Assembly: GCF_017875645.1 (NCBI RefSeq) | Contig: NZ_JAGGMR010000001.1 | Span: 2,046,001-2,110,000 of the forward strand | Direction: 5' to 3' | Origin: Nocardia goodfellowii | GTDB lineage: Bacteria > Actinomycetota > Actinomycetes > Mycobacteriales > Mycobacteriaceae | DNA length: 64,000 nucleotides | Shown here: positions 18,701 through 33,703 of the stretch, piece by piece | Position numbering within the stretch: position 1 is the stretch's first letter | Layout: every line of letters begins with the position of its first letter | The notes under the pieces: model-generated | Database searches by the model: none | Told to the model about the DNA's origin: nothing | The model's input: the letters and a program-made list of their open reading frames with translations, nothing else | Translations under genes and position numbers: made by a program

Positions 18701-21700
18701 GGCTCCGGTGACGCCGGTCGAGCACGCGGTGGCGCGCGTCTTCGGCGAGGTACTCGGCCTGGAGCGGGTCGGTCGCGACGACGATTTCTTCGCCTCGGGC
18801 GGCAACAGTTTGACGGCCACCCAGGTCGCGGCGCGGTTGGGCGCCGACCTGGGATGCCGGCTCGGAGTCCGGGAATTGTTCGGTGCCGGTACGGTGGCCG
18901 AACTCGCCGGACTGATCGAGCGGGCCGAGGGAATCGGCGGCGGCGATGTCGTGCCTTTGCGGTCACGGCCGCGGCCGCCGCTGGTTCCACTGTCACCGGC
19001 CCAGCAGCGCATCTGGTTTCTGAACCGGTTCGAGGGCGGCGCGGATTACAACATGCCGTTCGTCGTACGGATGCGCGGCCCCGTCGACGTGGATGCGCTG
19101 CGTGCGGCGTTGCAGGACGTGGTGGCGCGGCACGAGGTGCTGCGGACGGTCTTCCCGGCGGTCGACGGATCCGACGCCGATTTCGCCCAGCAGGTGGTGC
19201 TGCTGGAGACGGTGTTGATCGGTGAGCCGGTCGCGGTCGAGGCCGAGGCGCTCGACGGACGACTGGCGGCCTTCGCGGCCGCCGGTTTCGATCTCGAATG
19301 TGAGATCCCGATCCGGGCCCGCATCTACACGGTCGGCGATGGCAGCTGGGCGCTCGCGCTGGTGCTGCATCACATTGCCGCGGACGGTCTTTCGCTGCCC
19401 GTGCTGGCACGGGATGTGATGGTCGCCTACCGTGCGAGGCTGTCCGGCCACGCGCCGCGGTGGACGCCGCTGCGGGTGCAGTACGCGGATTACAGCCTGT
19501 GGCAGCGGGAACTACTCGGTGCGGCCGGTGATCCGGAGTCGCTGCTGTCCCGGCAACTGGAGTTTTGGACCGAGGCGCTGGCCGGTGCGCCGGATCAGCT
19601 GGATCTGCCCGCCGACCGATCGCGGCCCGCGATCGCTTCCGGTCGCGGTGGGGTGTACCGGTTCGAGCTGGCGGCCCCGTTGGTCGCCGCGATCGCCGAA
19701 CTCGCCCAGCGCCAAGGCGTCTCACCGTTCATGGTGCTGCACGCCGGTTTCGCGGCGCTGCTGTCCCGGGTGTCGGGCAGCGCCGACATCGTCATCGGCA
19801 CGCCGGTCGCGGGCCGGGGCGACCGGGCGCTGGACGAACTCATCGGCATGTTCGTGAACACCCTGGCGCTGCGCACGTCGATCGACCCCGCCGCGCCGTT
19901 CTCCGCACTGCTGCGGCAGGTGCGTGACACCGATCTCGCTGCCTTCGAGCACGCCGAGTTGCCATTCGAGCAGCTGGTCGAGGCCCTCAACCCGGCCCGC
20001 TCCCGGGCCCGGCATCCGCTGTTCCAAGTCATGCTCGCCATCGATACCGCGGCGGCAATCCGTTTCGATTTGCCCGCCTTGTCGGTCTCCACCAGTAGTG
20101 TGAACACCGGAGTGACCAAGTTCGATCTGCAACTCACGGTCACTGACGGCTTCGCCGGTGCCGGGCACAGGGAAGGTTCGGCACCGGCGGAGGTTCCCGC
20201 CGAGTTCTCCTATGCCACCGATCTGTTCGATGAGACGACGGTCGCGGAGTTCGCGCGCTGGTTCACGGTGCTGCTGCGCGCGGCGGTCGAAGATGTCGAA
20301 ATTCCGGTCGGTGATCTGCCGCTGCTCGATGCCACAGCGCGGGTGCGCGCCCTCGCGGCGGGGTATGCGCCGTGCGTGCCGAGCGCGGGTGGCGATGTCC
20401 TCGAGGACTTCGCGGCGCAGGTGCGCCGGACCCCGGACGCGGTCGCGCTGATCGATGCCGACCGGACACTGACCTACGCGGACTTCGCGGGCGAGGTGAA
20501 CCGGCTGGCCCGGCGGCTGATCGAGGTCGGTGTCGGACCGGAGGCGACGGTCATCCTGAGCATGCGCCGTTCGGCGGAGTTCGTCATCGCCGCGTATGCC
20601 GTGCTCACCACCGGTGGGGCCTACGTTCCGGTCGATCCGGACCAGCCTCCGGCCCGGCTCGCGCGAGTGGTGTGCACCGCCGCGCCGGTCTGTGTGCTGA
20701 CCCGTTCGGTCGATGGATGGGTGGGCGGCACCGCGGGGGCGGAGGCACTGGTTCTCGAGGTCGATTCCGTTGACGCCGCGAGGTATTCGGATGAACCGCT
20801 GGCCGACGCGGAGCGCCTGCGACCGGTGCGGGGAAGCAACACCGCCTACGTGATCTTCACGTCGGGGTCGACCGGAATTCCGAAAGGGGTCGCGGTACAG
20901 CGCGATGCGCTGGCCAACCAGATTCGATGGCTCACCGCGGAGTACGGTGTCGGCGCGGCCGATGTGGTGTTGTTCAAGACGCCCGCGACATTCGACGTGT
21001 CGGTCTGGGAGTTGTTCGCGCCGTTGGTGTCCGGGGCGCGGTTGGTGGTCGCCGAGCATACGGGGCACCGCGACAGCGCCTATCTCGCGGCGACCATCGA
21101 CGCGCACGAGGTGACCATGACCTCGTTCGTGCCGTCGATGCTGTCGGTGTTCGCGGCCGCGGTGCACGCCGACCGGATCGCCTCGTTGCGGACGGTCCTG
21201 GTGGCCGGAGAGGCGATGACCGGTGCTGCCGCCGCCGGGTTCGCGGAGATCTGCGCCGCACGGCTGTACAACCTGTACGGGCCGACGGAATTCACGGTGC
21301 ACGCGACGCACGCTCCGGTCGACAGCGCGGCGCTCGGTCCCGCGCCGATCGGTCGTCCGGTCGAGGGTAACCGGGCCCTGGTGCTCGACGAGCGGCTGCG
21401 CCCGGTGCCGGATCTGGTGATCGGGGAGCTGTACCTGGCCGGTGTGCAACTGGCGCGCGGGTATCACGGGCGACCGGAGCTGACCGCCGAGCGGTTCGTG
21501 GCCGACCCCTACGGGCCGGCGGGTACGCGGATGTACCGGACGGGCGATCTGGTGCGGCGCGATCGAGAAGGCGCGCTGGAGTACTTGGGGCGCAGTGATT
21601 TTCAGGTGAAGTTGCGGGGACAGCGCATCGAACTCGGTGAGATCGAAGCGGCGCTGCGGGCGATACCGGAGGTGCGGGCGGCAGCGGTGCGGATATACGC

Positions 21701-24700
21701 CGGTGCCGCGGGCGAAATGCTGGTCGCGTACGTGGAATCCGGTCTCGGGGCGAATCTGCCCACCACGCTGGAGCAGCGGCTACGAGCGGTGCTGCCGTCA
21801 TACATGGTGCCGTCGGCGTACGTGGCGCTCGATACGGTGCCGTTGACCAGCTCGGGCAAATTGGACCGGAACGCCCTGCCGGACCCCGTCTTGGCGGACC
21901 GAGCGTTTCGAGCGCCGCGGACCGATGCGGAACGGATCGTCGCCGAGGTATTCGGTCAGGTCCTCGGCGTCGCGCAGGCCGGCTTGGACGACGACTTCTT
22001 CGCCCTCGGCGGCAATTCGCTGGTCGCCACCCAGATCGTGGCTCGGATCGCCGGCACGCTCGGGGCCGAGGTGCCGGTGCGCATCCTGTTCGAGTACCCG
22101 ACCGTGGGTGCGCTGGCCGCCCAACTGCCCGGCGCCGGTACGGCGCGGACCGGCGCGCCCCTGGTGGCCGGTGCCCGGCCGGAGCGGGTTCCGCTGTCCT
22201 ATGCCCAGCAGCGCATGTGGTTCCTGAACCAGTACGACGGACAGGCTTCGGCCAACAATCTCGCCACGGCGGTGCGGCTAACCGGTGCGCTCGACCGTGC
22301 GGCATTGGTCGCGGCGGTCACGGATGTCCTCGCTCGGCACGAGGCGCTGCGCACGAGATACCCAGCGGTGGAAGGCATTCCGTATCAAGAAGTGCTCGCT
22401 GCCGACCAGGTGCGCGTCGACCTCGATCCTCGGATCATCGTGGCCGCTGAATTGTCCGAGTGGATACGGACTTTCGCCGCGGCGCCTTTCGCGGTGCAGG
22501 ATGCGGCGCCGATCCGGTTGGCGCTGCTGCGTAGCGGCGACCTGGCCGATGCCGGAGCAGGGATCGCTGCTCCGGCTGTACCGCCCGACGATCCGCCGGG
22601 TGCGGCGGCCGTGTGTCCGCCATCGCCCGCGGCGGAACGAGCCACCGGCGAGGTGCATGTGCTCGTCGTGGTGATGCACCACATCGCGGCGGATGGCTGG
22701 TCGATCGCGCCGTTGACTCGGGACCTGATGTGCGCGTACGCGGCGCGGTGTGCGGGGCAGGCACCGAGCTGGACGCCGCTGCCGGTGCAGTACGCCGACT
22801 ACACGATGTGGCAGCGCGCGACGCTCGGCAGCGAGTCGGATCCGGATTCAGTTGTAGCCGAACAGATTCGATACTGGACCGACGCGCTGGCCGATCTGCC
22901 CGAAGTACTCGCGCTGCCCGCCGACCGGCCGCGGCCCGCGGCGGCGTCGGGCCGGGGCGCGCGGTACGCGTTCGACATTCCGGCGCGGACCCATCGGCGA
23001 TTGCGTGCGCTGGCCGAGAGCACGAACGCCTCGCTGTTCATGGTGCTGCATGCCGCGTTGGCGGTGCTGCTCTCGAAACTGTCGGCACAGCAGGACATTT
23101 CGATCGGCACGCCGGTCGCCGGACGCGGGCATGAACGACTGGACGAACTCGTCGGGATGTTCGTCAACACGCTGGTGTTGCGGACCGAGGTGCGCCCCGA
23201 GTTGTCTTTCGCCGACCTGGTCGCGGCGGTGCGGGATCGGGATCTGACGGCGTTCGCGCACGCGGATGTCCCGTTCGAGCGACTGGTGGAGGTGCTGGAA
23301 CCGGAACGCACGGCGGCGCGTCATCCGCTGTTCCAGGTGATGTTGGACTTCCAGAACACCGCCCAGGCTCCACTCGCCCTCGCCGGGCTCGAGGTGGCGC
23401 AGATGGAGATCGACACCCGCTCAGCGAAATTCGACTTGCAGCTGACGATCCGGGAGACGGCGGCCGGACTCGGCGCGGTGTTCGAGTACGCGACCGATCT
23501 GTTCGACAGTGGCACGGTCGCCTCGTTCGCGCGGCGATTGCGGCGCGTGCTGGACGGGGTGTGCGCCGAGCCGGGGCGGGCGGTCGGCGCGATCGAATTG
23601 TTGTCACCGGTCGAACGCGAACTGGTGCTCGAGACGTGGAACGCCACGGCACACGCGGTGGATCCGGCCGCGACGCTCGTGTCGATGTTCGAAGCACAGG
23701 CGGCCCGGAGCCCAGCGGCGATCGCGGTCTCGTTCGAGGGCGACGAGCTCACCTATGCCGAGTTCGCGCGCCGCGTGCACCGGTTGGCGCGGCTGCTCAT
23801 TTCCCTGGGAGCCGGACCGGACAGCGCCGTGGCCGTGGCGCTGCCGCGGTCGCTGGATCTGCTGGTCGCGGTCCACGCGGTGCTGGTCGCGGGCGCCGCG
23901 TACGTGCCGGTGGATCCGGAGCATCCGGCGGAGCGGACCGCGCACGTGCTGGCGGCCGTGGCACCGGTCTGTGTGCTGAGCCGCGGCGACGGACTGGATC
24001 CGGCTGCCGCCGCGGACTGGTCGCGAACGTGGACCGTGCTGGAGGTGGACCAGGCCGACACCGCCGGGTATTCCGACGCACCGCTGTCGGACGCGGAACG
24101 GCTCGGTTCCCTCTGCCCCGGGAATCTCGCGTATGTGCTGTTCACCTCCGGGTCGACGGGCAAGCCGAAAGGCGTCGCGATTTCCCATCGGGCGATCGTC
24201 AACCGGCTGGTGTGGATGCAGGCCGCCTATGGGCTGACGGCGGGCGATGTGGTGTTGCAGAAGACGCCGGTCACCTTCGATGTGTCGGTGTGGGAGTTGT
24301 TCTGGCCCTTGCAGGTCGGTGCGCGGCTGGTGATCGCGAAACCGGAGGGACACCGGGACCCGGGCTATCTGGCCGAGACGATCACGCGGGCGTGCGTCAC
24401 CGTGGCGCACTTCGTGCCGTCGATGCTCTCGGTGTTCGTCGCGGAACCCGCTGTCGCGCGGTGTGTTTCGCTGCGACTGGTCTTCGCCTCGGGCGAGGCG
24501 CTGCCGCCCGGACCCGCGCACGCGCTACGCCGGCTGACCGGGGCCCGGGTGCACAACCTGTACGGTCCGACCGAAGCCGCCGTCGATGTCACCAGTCACG
24601 AGGTGAACGACACCGACGCACATACTGTTCCGATCGGTGCACCGGTATTCAACACCGAGGTGCTTGTGCTGGACAGCCGGTTGTGCCCGGTTCCGGTGGG

Positions 24701-27700
24701 TGTGCCCGGCGAGTTGTACCTGGCTGGCGCGCAGCTCGCGCGCGGCTATGTGGGCCGCCCGGACTTGACCGGAGAACGGTTCGTCGCCAGCCCCTTCGCG
24801 ACCGGTCGACGCATGTACCGGACCGGCGACCTGGTCGCGTGGCGTAACGACGGTGAGCTGGAGTACTTGGGGCGCACGGACTTTCAGGTGAAGCTGCGCG
24901 GGCAGCGGATCGAACTGGGTGAGATCGAAGCGGTGCTGACCGCGATACCGGGTGTCGCGCAGGCTGCCGCACGCGTTGCCGGCACCTCGCACGGTGACCA
25001 GTTGGTCGCCTACGTCACGGCTGCGCCGTCCGCTGTCGCCGATCCGCGACTGCCGGAGGTCGTACGCGCGACCGCGGCACGGGCGTTGCCCTCCTACATG
25101 GTCCCGTCGGTGGTTACCGTCCTGCGCGAGTTCCCGTTGAATGCCTCCGGCAAGCTCGATCGGCAGGCGTTGCCTGCCCCGGCTGTCGTGCGCACCGGCT
25201 TCCGGGCTCCGGTCACCGCTGCGCAAGCAGCCGTGGCGGCGATCTACGCCGAGGTCCTGGCGCTGCGCGGCCGTCGGGTCGGTCTGGATGACGATTTCTT
25301 CGCGCTGGGCGGCAACTCGCTCACCGCGACCCAGGTGGTAGCCCGGGTCGGGGCCGCATTGGACGCGCGGCTACCGGTCCGGACGCTGTTCGAAGCGCCG
25401 ACGGTCGCCGAGCTGACGGCTCGGGCCGTGGCGCGGCAGGGGAGTGGAGGCCCGGCGTTGTCAGCGCGGCAGCGGCCCCAGCGGATTCCGTTGTCGGCCG
25501 CGCAGCAGCGGATGTGGTTCCTGCACCGTTTCCTGACCGGCAGCGCCGCGGCGGGACCCGGCGACGCGGTGAACCATATTCCGGTCGCGCTGCGCCTTAC
25601 CGGGCCACTGGACGTCCCGGCACTGTCGGCCGCGTTCGGCGATGTGATCGCCCGGCACGAGACATTGCGGACGATCTATCGCGAGAGCGCCGACGGTGCG
25701 GAGCAGGTGGTCCTGCCGCCGGGGCAGGTCGGGGCCGGGCTGCGCAGCCTCGAGATTCCGTCGGCCGACCTGGCGGAACAGCTGAGCCGTTGCGTGGCAA
25801 GGACGTTCGACCTCGGTCGGGAGGCACCGATTCGAGCGCATCTGTTCGATCTCGCTGACGCCGACGCCGACGCACACGTGCTGTTGCTGGTCCTGCATCA
25901 CATTGCCGCAGACGGCTTTTCGCTCGCTCCGCTGGCGCGCGACCTCATCACCGCCTACGCGAACCGTCGTGCGGGCGCGCCGCCCGAGTGGGACGCGCTG
26001 CCGGTCCAGTACGCCGACTACACCCTCTGGCAGGCCGAAATACTCGGCACCGACACCGAACCGGGCACCGCCGCGCATCAGCAGCTGGAATTCTGGCGGC
26101 GTGCCTTGGCCGGGTTGCCGGACCAGCTCGAATTGCCCACCGACCGTCCACGCCCGGCCGAGACCACCTACCGCGGGGCGACCCACCGTCTGCGGATCGA
26201 TTCCGACCTGCACGGTGAGCTGCGCGAACTGGCCCGCAAGCGGGAAGCGACACTGTTCAGTACCGTGCACGCCGCGCTGGCGGTGCTGCTGGCCCGTCTG
26301 TCCGGCAGTGGCGATATCGCGATCGGCACCCCGGTGGCCGGTCGGGGTGCGGCTGTCCTGGATCAGCTCGTCGGCATGTTCGTCAATACGCTCGTGTTGC
26401 GCACGCGGATCGATCCCCGGGCCCGTTTCGAGACCCTGCTCGATTCGGTGCGGGCCCAGGACCTGGCCGCCCTCTCGCACGCCGACATTCCGTTCGATCG
26501 CCTGGTCGAGGTGCTCACACCGGCCCGCGCCCGGAACCGCCATCCGCTGTTCCAGGTGGCGCTGACCTTCCAGAACTTCGCGCTGCCTCGGCTGGAGCTC
26601 GCCGACCTCACTGCCACTCCGCTCGAAATGAACGGCCCGCCAGCCGAATTCGATCTGCAGTTCACCGTGCTGGAAGCCGACGACGCGGACGGCCGAGCCG
26701 ACGGTATGGACATCGAGATCACCTACGCCGTCGACCTTTTCGATGCCGAATCCATCGCCGTGCTCGCCAGGCGATTCACCCAGGTATTGGCCGCCATCGC
26801 CGCCGACGCGACCGTCGTGGTCGGGGATATCCAATTGCTCAGCGGGGAGGAGCAGCAGCGGGCACTGCACGAGTGGGCGGGCGAGCGCGTCGAGAGCGCC
26901 GAGGCGCGGGAAACGCTCGCGGATCGGTTCGCGCGCGCCGCGCTGCTCGACCCCGCGGCCGTCGCGGTTCGGGCCGGGGAAATCGAACTCACCTATCGGG
27001 AGCTGGACACCCGATCCAACCAGCTCGCGCGCAAGTTGGTAGCCGCCGGGGTGGGTCCGGAAATGCTGGTGGCGGTAGCGCTTCCGCGCGCCGTGGAACT
27101 GCTCGTCGCCCTGCTCGCGGTGCTCAAGGCGGGCGGCGGCTACCTGCCCATCGATCCGAATTATCCCGCCGATCGGATCGAGTACCTGCTCGACGACGCC
27201 CGTCCGGTGTGCGCGATCAGCAGTGCCGCGGCCGGGCTGGCGCGCGACTGGTTCGGCGGTCCGGTGATCGACCTGGACGCCACCGAGCTCGACACCTTCG
27301 ACCGCGCACCGCTGTCCGACGCCGATCGCCGGGCGCCGTTGCGGCCGGCGCACGCCGCCTATGTCATCTACACCTCCGGCTCCACCGGGCGGCCGAAGGG
27401 CGTCGTCGTGCCGCACCGGAATGTGCTGCGACTGTTCGACAACACCCAGCGCCACTTCGGCTTCGGCGCGTCGGATGTGTGGACCATGTTCCACTCGTAC
27501 GCCTTCGACTTCTCGGTGTGGGAACTGTGGGGCGCGCTGCTGCACGGCGGCAGGGTGATCGTCGTCGACTACTACACCGCGCGGTCACCACTCCAGTTCC
27601 GGGACCTGCTGGTGGCCGAGCGCGTGACGGTGCTGAATCAGACGCCGTCGGCGTTCTATCAGCTGATCGCGGCGGACGCCGGCGCGGAACCCGCCGAATA

Positions 27701-30700
27701 CCGCTTGCGCACAGTGATCTTCGGTGGTGAAGCACTGGAACCGCAGCGGCTGGCCTCCTGGTTCGAGCGGTATCCGGACCGGCCGCGGCTGGTGAACATG
27801 TACGGCATCACCGAAACCACGGTGCACGTGTCCTACCGGCCGATCCCCCGCGCGACCGGTTCGGCGAGCGTAATCGGCTGCGCTATACCGGGTTTGGCTC
27901 TGCGCGTACTCGACACGCGGCTGCGTCCGGTGCCGGTCGGCGTGCCCGGCGAGATCTATGTCTCCGGTGCGCAATTGGCGCGCGGCTATCTCGGACGTCC
28001 CGCGCTCACCGCGGGCAGATTCGTCGCCGACCCCTACGGCCCGGCCGGGACGCTCGCCTACCGCTCCGGTGACCTGGCCCGCTGGACCGCCACCGGCGAC
28101 CTCGAATACCTGGGCCGCGCCGATCAACAGGTGAATTTGCGTGGCTTCCGGATCGAACCCGGCGAGATCGAGGCGGCCCTGCTCGGCACCGCCTCGACCG
28201 TGCGGGAGGCGGTGGTGGTCCGGGCCGATCTGGCCGACGAACCGCGGCTGGTGGCCTATGTGGTCGCCGCTGACCTCGACATCGCACGGTTGCGCAAGGA
28301 CCTGGGCCGGGTGCTGCCCGAGCACATGGTGCCGTCCGCCATCGTCACGTTGGAGCGAATTCCGTTGACCATCAACGGAAAACTGGATCGCGCGGCGCTG
28401 CCCGCTCCGGTCTTCGAGACGACGACCTATCGTGCGCCGAGCACCCCGGCGGAGGAGATCGTCGCCGGAGTGTTCGCCGAAGTCCTCGATATCGCCGAAC
28501 GCGTGGGTGTGGACGACGACTTCTTCGGCCTCGGCGGGAGTTCCCTGCTCGCCGCCAAAGCGGTGGCCCGGATCGGTGCCGCACTGGGCCGCACCGTCTC
28601 GGTCCGCGCCCTGTTCGAGGCATCCCGCGTCGCCGATCTCGCGGCTCTGGTCATGGCGAGCACCGAGGAAGCCCGGCCCGCCCTGGTCGCCGGGGCGCGG
28701 CCCGATCCGCTGCCGCTGTCACCCGCGCAGCAGCGGATGTGGTTCCTGAACAGGTTCGACAGCGGGTCGATCGCTTACAACATCCCGATCGCGCTGCGGC
28801 TGTCCGGTCCCTTGGATATCGCCGCGCTGCGGGCGGCGGTCGCCGATGTGATCGGCCGGCACGAAACGCTGCGCACCCGGTATCCCGAGGTGGACGGCGC
28901 GGCGACGCAGGTGATCGTGCCCGCGGTGCGGGCGGTTCCGGACCTCCAGCCGGTGCACAGCACGGAAACCGCACTGCCGGAACAGCTCCGGCTGCTGGCC
29001 GCCACGACCTTCGACGTCACGACGGAAGTTCCGGTGCGCATCGAACTGTTTCGCGTCGGTGCGACGGAATTCGTGCTCGCGGCCGTTCTGCATCACATCG
29101 CCGCCGACGGCTCGTCCAGCGCGCCGTTCGTCCGCGATCTCATGACCGCCTACACAGCCCGCCTCGACGGCGCCGTCCCCGCGTGGACTCCGCTGGCTGT
29201 TCAGTACGCCGATTACGCACTGTGGCAACGACGGTGGCTCGGTGCCGAGGACGAGCCGGGAACCCCGGCGGCACGTCAGCTCGTCTACTGGGCCGAGGCG
29301 CTGGCCGGGCTGCCCGACCAACTGGCGCTGCCCGCCGATCATCCGCGACCGGCTCGGCAGAGTGCGCGCGGCGCGAAGGTCGTCCTCGGGATCGACGCCG
29401 AACTGCACACCGCGCTGATCGGGCTCGGCCGACGCAGCGGCGCAACACTGTTCATGGTGCTGCACGCCGCGTTCGCGGCCCTGCTCAGCCGGTTGTCGGG
29501 TACCGGTGACATCGCGGTCGGCACCCCCATCGCCGGACGCGGGGCCACCGAACTGGACGACGTGATCGGCATGTTCGTCAACACTCTGGTGTTACGCACC
29601 CGGGTCGAGGACGCGGAGACCTTCGCCGACCTGCTCGCCCGCACTCGTACCGGCGACATCGCGGCGTTCGCACAGGCCGATGTGCCGTTCGAGCGGCTGG
29701 TCGAAGTGCTGAACCCGGAGCGATCGACCGCGCGTCACCCCTTGTTCCAGGTGGGCTACTCGTTCCAGAATCACGAGCGCGGGGAGCTGTGTCTGCCCGG
29801 CCTCGAGGTGCGTCCGCTCGAATTCGACAGCGGTGTCTCGCAATTCGACCTGCATCTGTTCGCCGTCGACAACTATGGTCCCGACGGCACCGCGGCGGGC
29901 ATCGAACTCGCGCTCGGCTACGCGACCGACCTGTTCGAGACCGCGACCGCGCAGCGCATGGCGGATCAGCTGCGCCGGGTCCTCGAAGCGGTTGTGGCGC
30001 AACCGGAAACCGTGGTGGGCGACCTGGACCTACTCGGCCCGATCGCGCGCACCCGGCTGCTCGACGAGTGGAACCGCACCGCGCACCCGGTCGAACCGGT
30101 CACGCTCGCGGATCTCATCGACGCACAGGTCGCTCGTTCGCCGCACGCGGAAGCGCTCGTCGACGCGACCACCGAGAACTGGCTCAGCTACCGGGATTTC
30201 GATGCCGCGGTGAACCGTCTGGCCCGCAAGCTGATCGGTGCGGGCGTCGGCCCGGAAGTCACGGTCGTCCTCGCCATGCGGCGCTCGGTGGAACTTGTCG
30301 TCGCCATGTACGCGGTGGTGCGCGCGGGCGGTGCGTACGTCCCGATCGACCCGGACCATCCGGCCGACCGGATCGGCCACATCTTCCGCACCGCCGCGCC
30401 CGCCTGCGTACTCACCACCGCGCGCGACGGTCTGCCCATCGAGACCGCGGTACCCGCCTGGGAAGTCGATCGACTAGCACTCGACGGCTTCGCGGCCGAT
30501 CCGATCCGGGACGATGAACGGCTGCGCCCGCTACGGCGCGAACATCCCGCCTACGTGATCTTCACCTCCGGCTCGACCGGTGTGCCGAAGGGCGTCACCG
30601 TCCCGCACTCGGCGATCGTCAACCAATTGCTCTGGCTGCGTGACCAATTCGCGCTGTCGGGCAACGACTGCGTGCTGCTGAAGACACCAGCCACCTTCGA

Positions 30701-33700
30701 CCTGTCGGTCTGGGAGTTCTGGTCTCCGCTGGTAACCGGCGGCCGCCTCGTGGTCACTCCGCCCGGTACCGAGCGCGAACCCGAACGCCTGCGCGAGTTG
30801 ATGGCGCGGCACGGCGTCACCGTGCTGCACGCGGTGCCCTCGCTGATCGGGATGCTGCTCGCCACGGACGCGCCCCTGCCCGCCACCCTGCGCCAGGTGC
30901 TCGCCATCGGTGAGGCCCTGCCGCCGGCGACAGCCGTGGACTTCCTGTGTCGCGCCCGGCGCAGGCCGACCGCGCGATCCGCGGCGTATCGGGATTTGAT
31001 ACCGAGTGGGACCGCGGACATCGGACGCGGCAGCGGCGCGCTGCCTGTACGCAAGCCTGGGGATACCTGTGCGGGAATTCGGGGTGCGCGGCTGTTCAAT
31101 CTCTACGGGCCGACCGAGGCGGCGGTGTCGATCACTGCCGCTGAGGTTTCGGCCGCGCCGGTGCATACGGTTTCGATCGGCGCGCCCGTCTGGAACAGCC
31201 GGGTGTACGTGCTGGATCGGCGGTTGCGGCCGGTGCCGGTGGGTGTGGCCGGAGAGCTGTATCTGGCTGGTGCGCAGGTGGCCCGGGGGTACCACGGCAG
31301 ATCCGGGCTGACGGCGGATCGGTTCGTCGCGGACCCGTTCGCGGGGGCTGGGCGGATGTATCGCACCGGTGACATCGTCCGGTGGCGGGCCGACGGGACG
31401 CTGGAGTACCTGGCGCGGGCCGACTTCCAGGTCAAGATCGGCGGGTTCCGGATCGAGCTCGGTGAGGTCGAGTCCGCGCTGCGGCGGCTGCCCCGGGTCC
31501 GCGCCGCCGTCGCGGTCGCTCATCGTGGGACACGACTGGTGGCCTATGTGGAAGCCGGTGACCAGGCGTCGCCGGGCCTGGGTGCCGACCTGCGGTCGGC
31601 GGTGGCGGCGGTGTTGCCGGGCTACATGGTGCCCGCCGCCGTGGTGGTGCTCGATGCGCTGCCGTTGACCGCGAACGGCAAAGTCGATCGCGCGCACCTG
31701 CCGGAGCCGGTGTTTTCCGAAACCGGGTTCCGGGCTCCGGCAACCGAATTGGAGCGGCTGGTCGCCGCCGCGTGCACCGAGGTCATCGGCTGCGAACAGG
31801 TAGGTCTCGACGACGACTTCTTCGCGCTGGGCGGCAACTCGCTGCTCGCGACCAAGCTCAGCGCCCGCCTCGGCGCGGCCCTGGGCATACAGGTACCGGT
31901 GGCCGCGGTGTTCGAGGCGCCGACGGTCGCGGCGTTGGCACGCGCCCTCGCCGGGCTGGATCCGACTCGGGTTCGTCCCGCGCTGGTCCGCCGCACCGCC
32001 ACCGGGCCCGCCGCGTTGTCGCCCGCACAGCAGCGGATGTGGGTGGTCAATCGGCTCGCACCGGAATCCTCGGCGTACAACATCCCGGCGGCGGTCCGCC
32101 TCACCGGTGCGCTGGATCTCGGCGCGCTGACCGCGGCACTGGCCGATGTGGTCGCCCGCCACGAAACGCTGCGCACGCGCTATCCGGACACCGGGAACGG
32201 GCCTGTACAGGACGTTGTTCCACCGTCGGCCTCGACGGTGGATCTGAGGCCGATCCGAGTGTCCCGCAACGACGTCGAGGCGCGGCTTCGCGAGTCGACC
32301 GGTGCCGGATTCGATATCACGGTCGCGCCTCCGGTGCGCGCGGCACTGTTCGAACTGGATCAAACCGCGGGCGACCGGGAATGGATCCTGCTCGTCGTCC
32401 TGCACCACATCTGTGCGGACGGATACTCCATCGCGCCGATGACTCGGGACCTGATGGCCGCGTACGCCGCGCGGGTCGCGGGCCGGGCTCCCGAATGGCG
32501 GCCGCTGGCAATCCAGTACTCGGATTACAGCGATTGGCAGCGCACCCTGCTGGGGTCCGCCGACGACGCGGCCAGCCTGGCGAGCCGTCAAATCGCCTAC
32601 TGGACAGCGGAGTTGAGCGGCCTGCCGGAAGTCCTCGCCTTGCCCGCCGACCGCGCGCGCCCGGCGCGCCGTGAGACTGCGGGAGCCGCGGTGCGATTCG
32701 GCTTGGACGAGGATTTGACCGCGCGGCTCACCGCTCTCGCTCGTGCACACGGGACCACGCTGTTCACGGTTCTGCACGCCGCTTTCGCGGTGCTGTTGTC
32801 CAAACTCTCGGGCAGCGCCGATATCGCCATCGGCGTGCCGGTGGCCGGGCGTGGGGCGCGGGATCTCGATGACCTGATCGGCATGTTCGTCAATACCGTT
32901 GTGCTGCGCTCGGATATCGATCCGCGGGTCGGGTTCGACGCACTGCTACGACAGGCGGGAGAACGGAATCCGATCGCGCTGTCGCACGCGGATGTGCCGT
33001 TCGAGCAGGTGGTCGACGCTGTGGGCGCTACCCGGTCCAGCGCATACACTCCGCTGTTCCAGGTGCTGTTCACCTTCCAGAACATGGCGTCCGGCCCCCT
33101 CGCGCTACCCGGTCTCGAGGCCGAGGTGCTGGACCTCGATCTCGCTGAGGCGAAGTTCGATCTGCACCTCACCGCCGTCGAACGGTTCACCGCCGACGGC
33201 ACGCATTCCGGTCTCGATTTGCTGTTCGCCTATGCGACAGACATTTTCGATGAAGCCACGATACGGCTCTACGGTGAACGTTTCCTGCGGGTGTGCGCCG
33301 CGGTGGCCGAGAATCCGGCCGCAGCGCTGCGGGCCATCGACATTCGCACCGAAGCCGAGCAAGGCCGAACAGCGCAGGCGCCACCGGAACCCACGCTCGC
33401 GGACTTGCCCGGATTGATCGCCGCCGCCGCGGGTTTCGAGCCCGAGACCATCGCGTTCACCCACGGTGCGCGTGCGGTGTCCTACCGCGAGCTGGACGCG
33501 AAACTCGGCACCGCGGCCAAGGCGATGGGTGCGGCGGCGACGCCCGAAACCCTGGTCAATGTCGGTCTGGCCGGGCTGGTGCCCGGTGTTCTCGCCGCAC
33601 TGGGCGGTGCCGGCCTCGCACGGGCCATGCGCGCCCTGCTCAGCGACGCGCACGCCGTGGTCGCACGGTCTACGCGCGCTGTCGATTCGGAAGGAAACAG

Positions 33701-33703
33701 CTG

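Noticed and set aside
30947..31144. Possible frameshifted stretch inside A5
   Set aside because: Frame is kept on both sides and the alternative frame shows no A-domain motif, so it was treated as an insertion.
33293..33703. Upstream extension of the NRPS 2 frame
   Set aside because: It is an Arg-rich out-of-frame reading of the NRPS 1 C-terminus; the TGATG overlap at 33702-33706 marks the real start.
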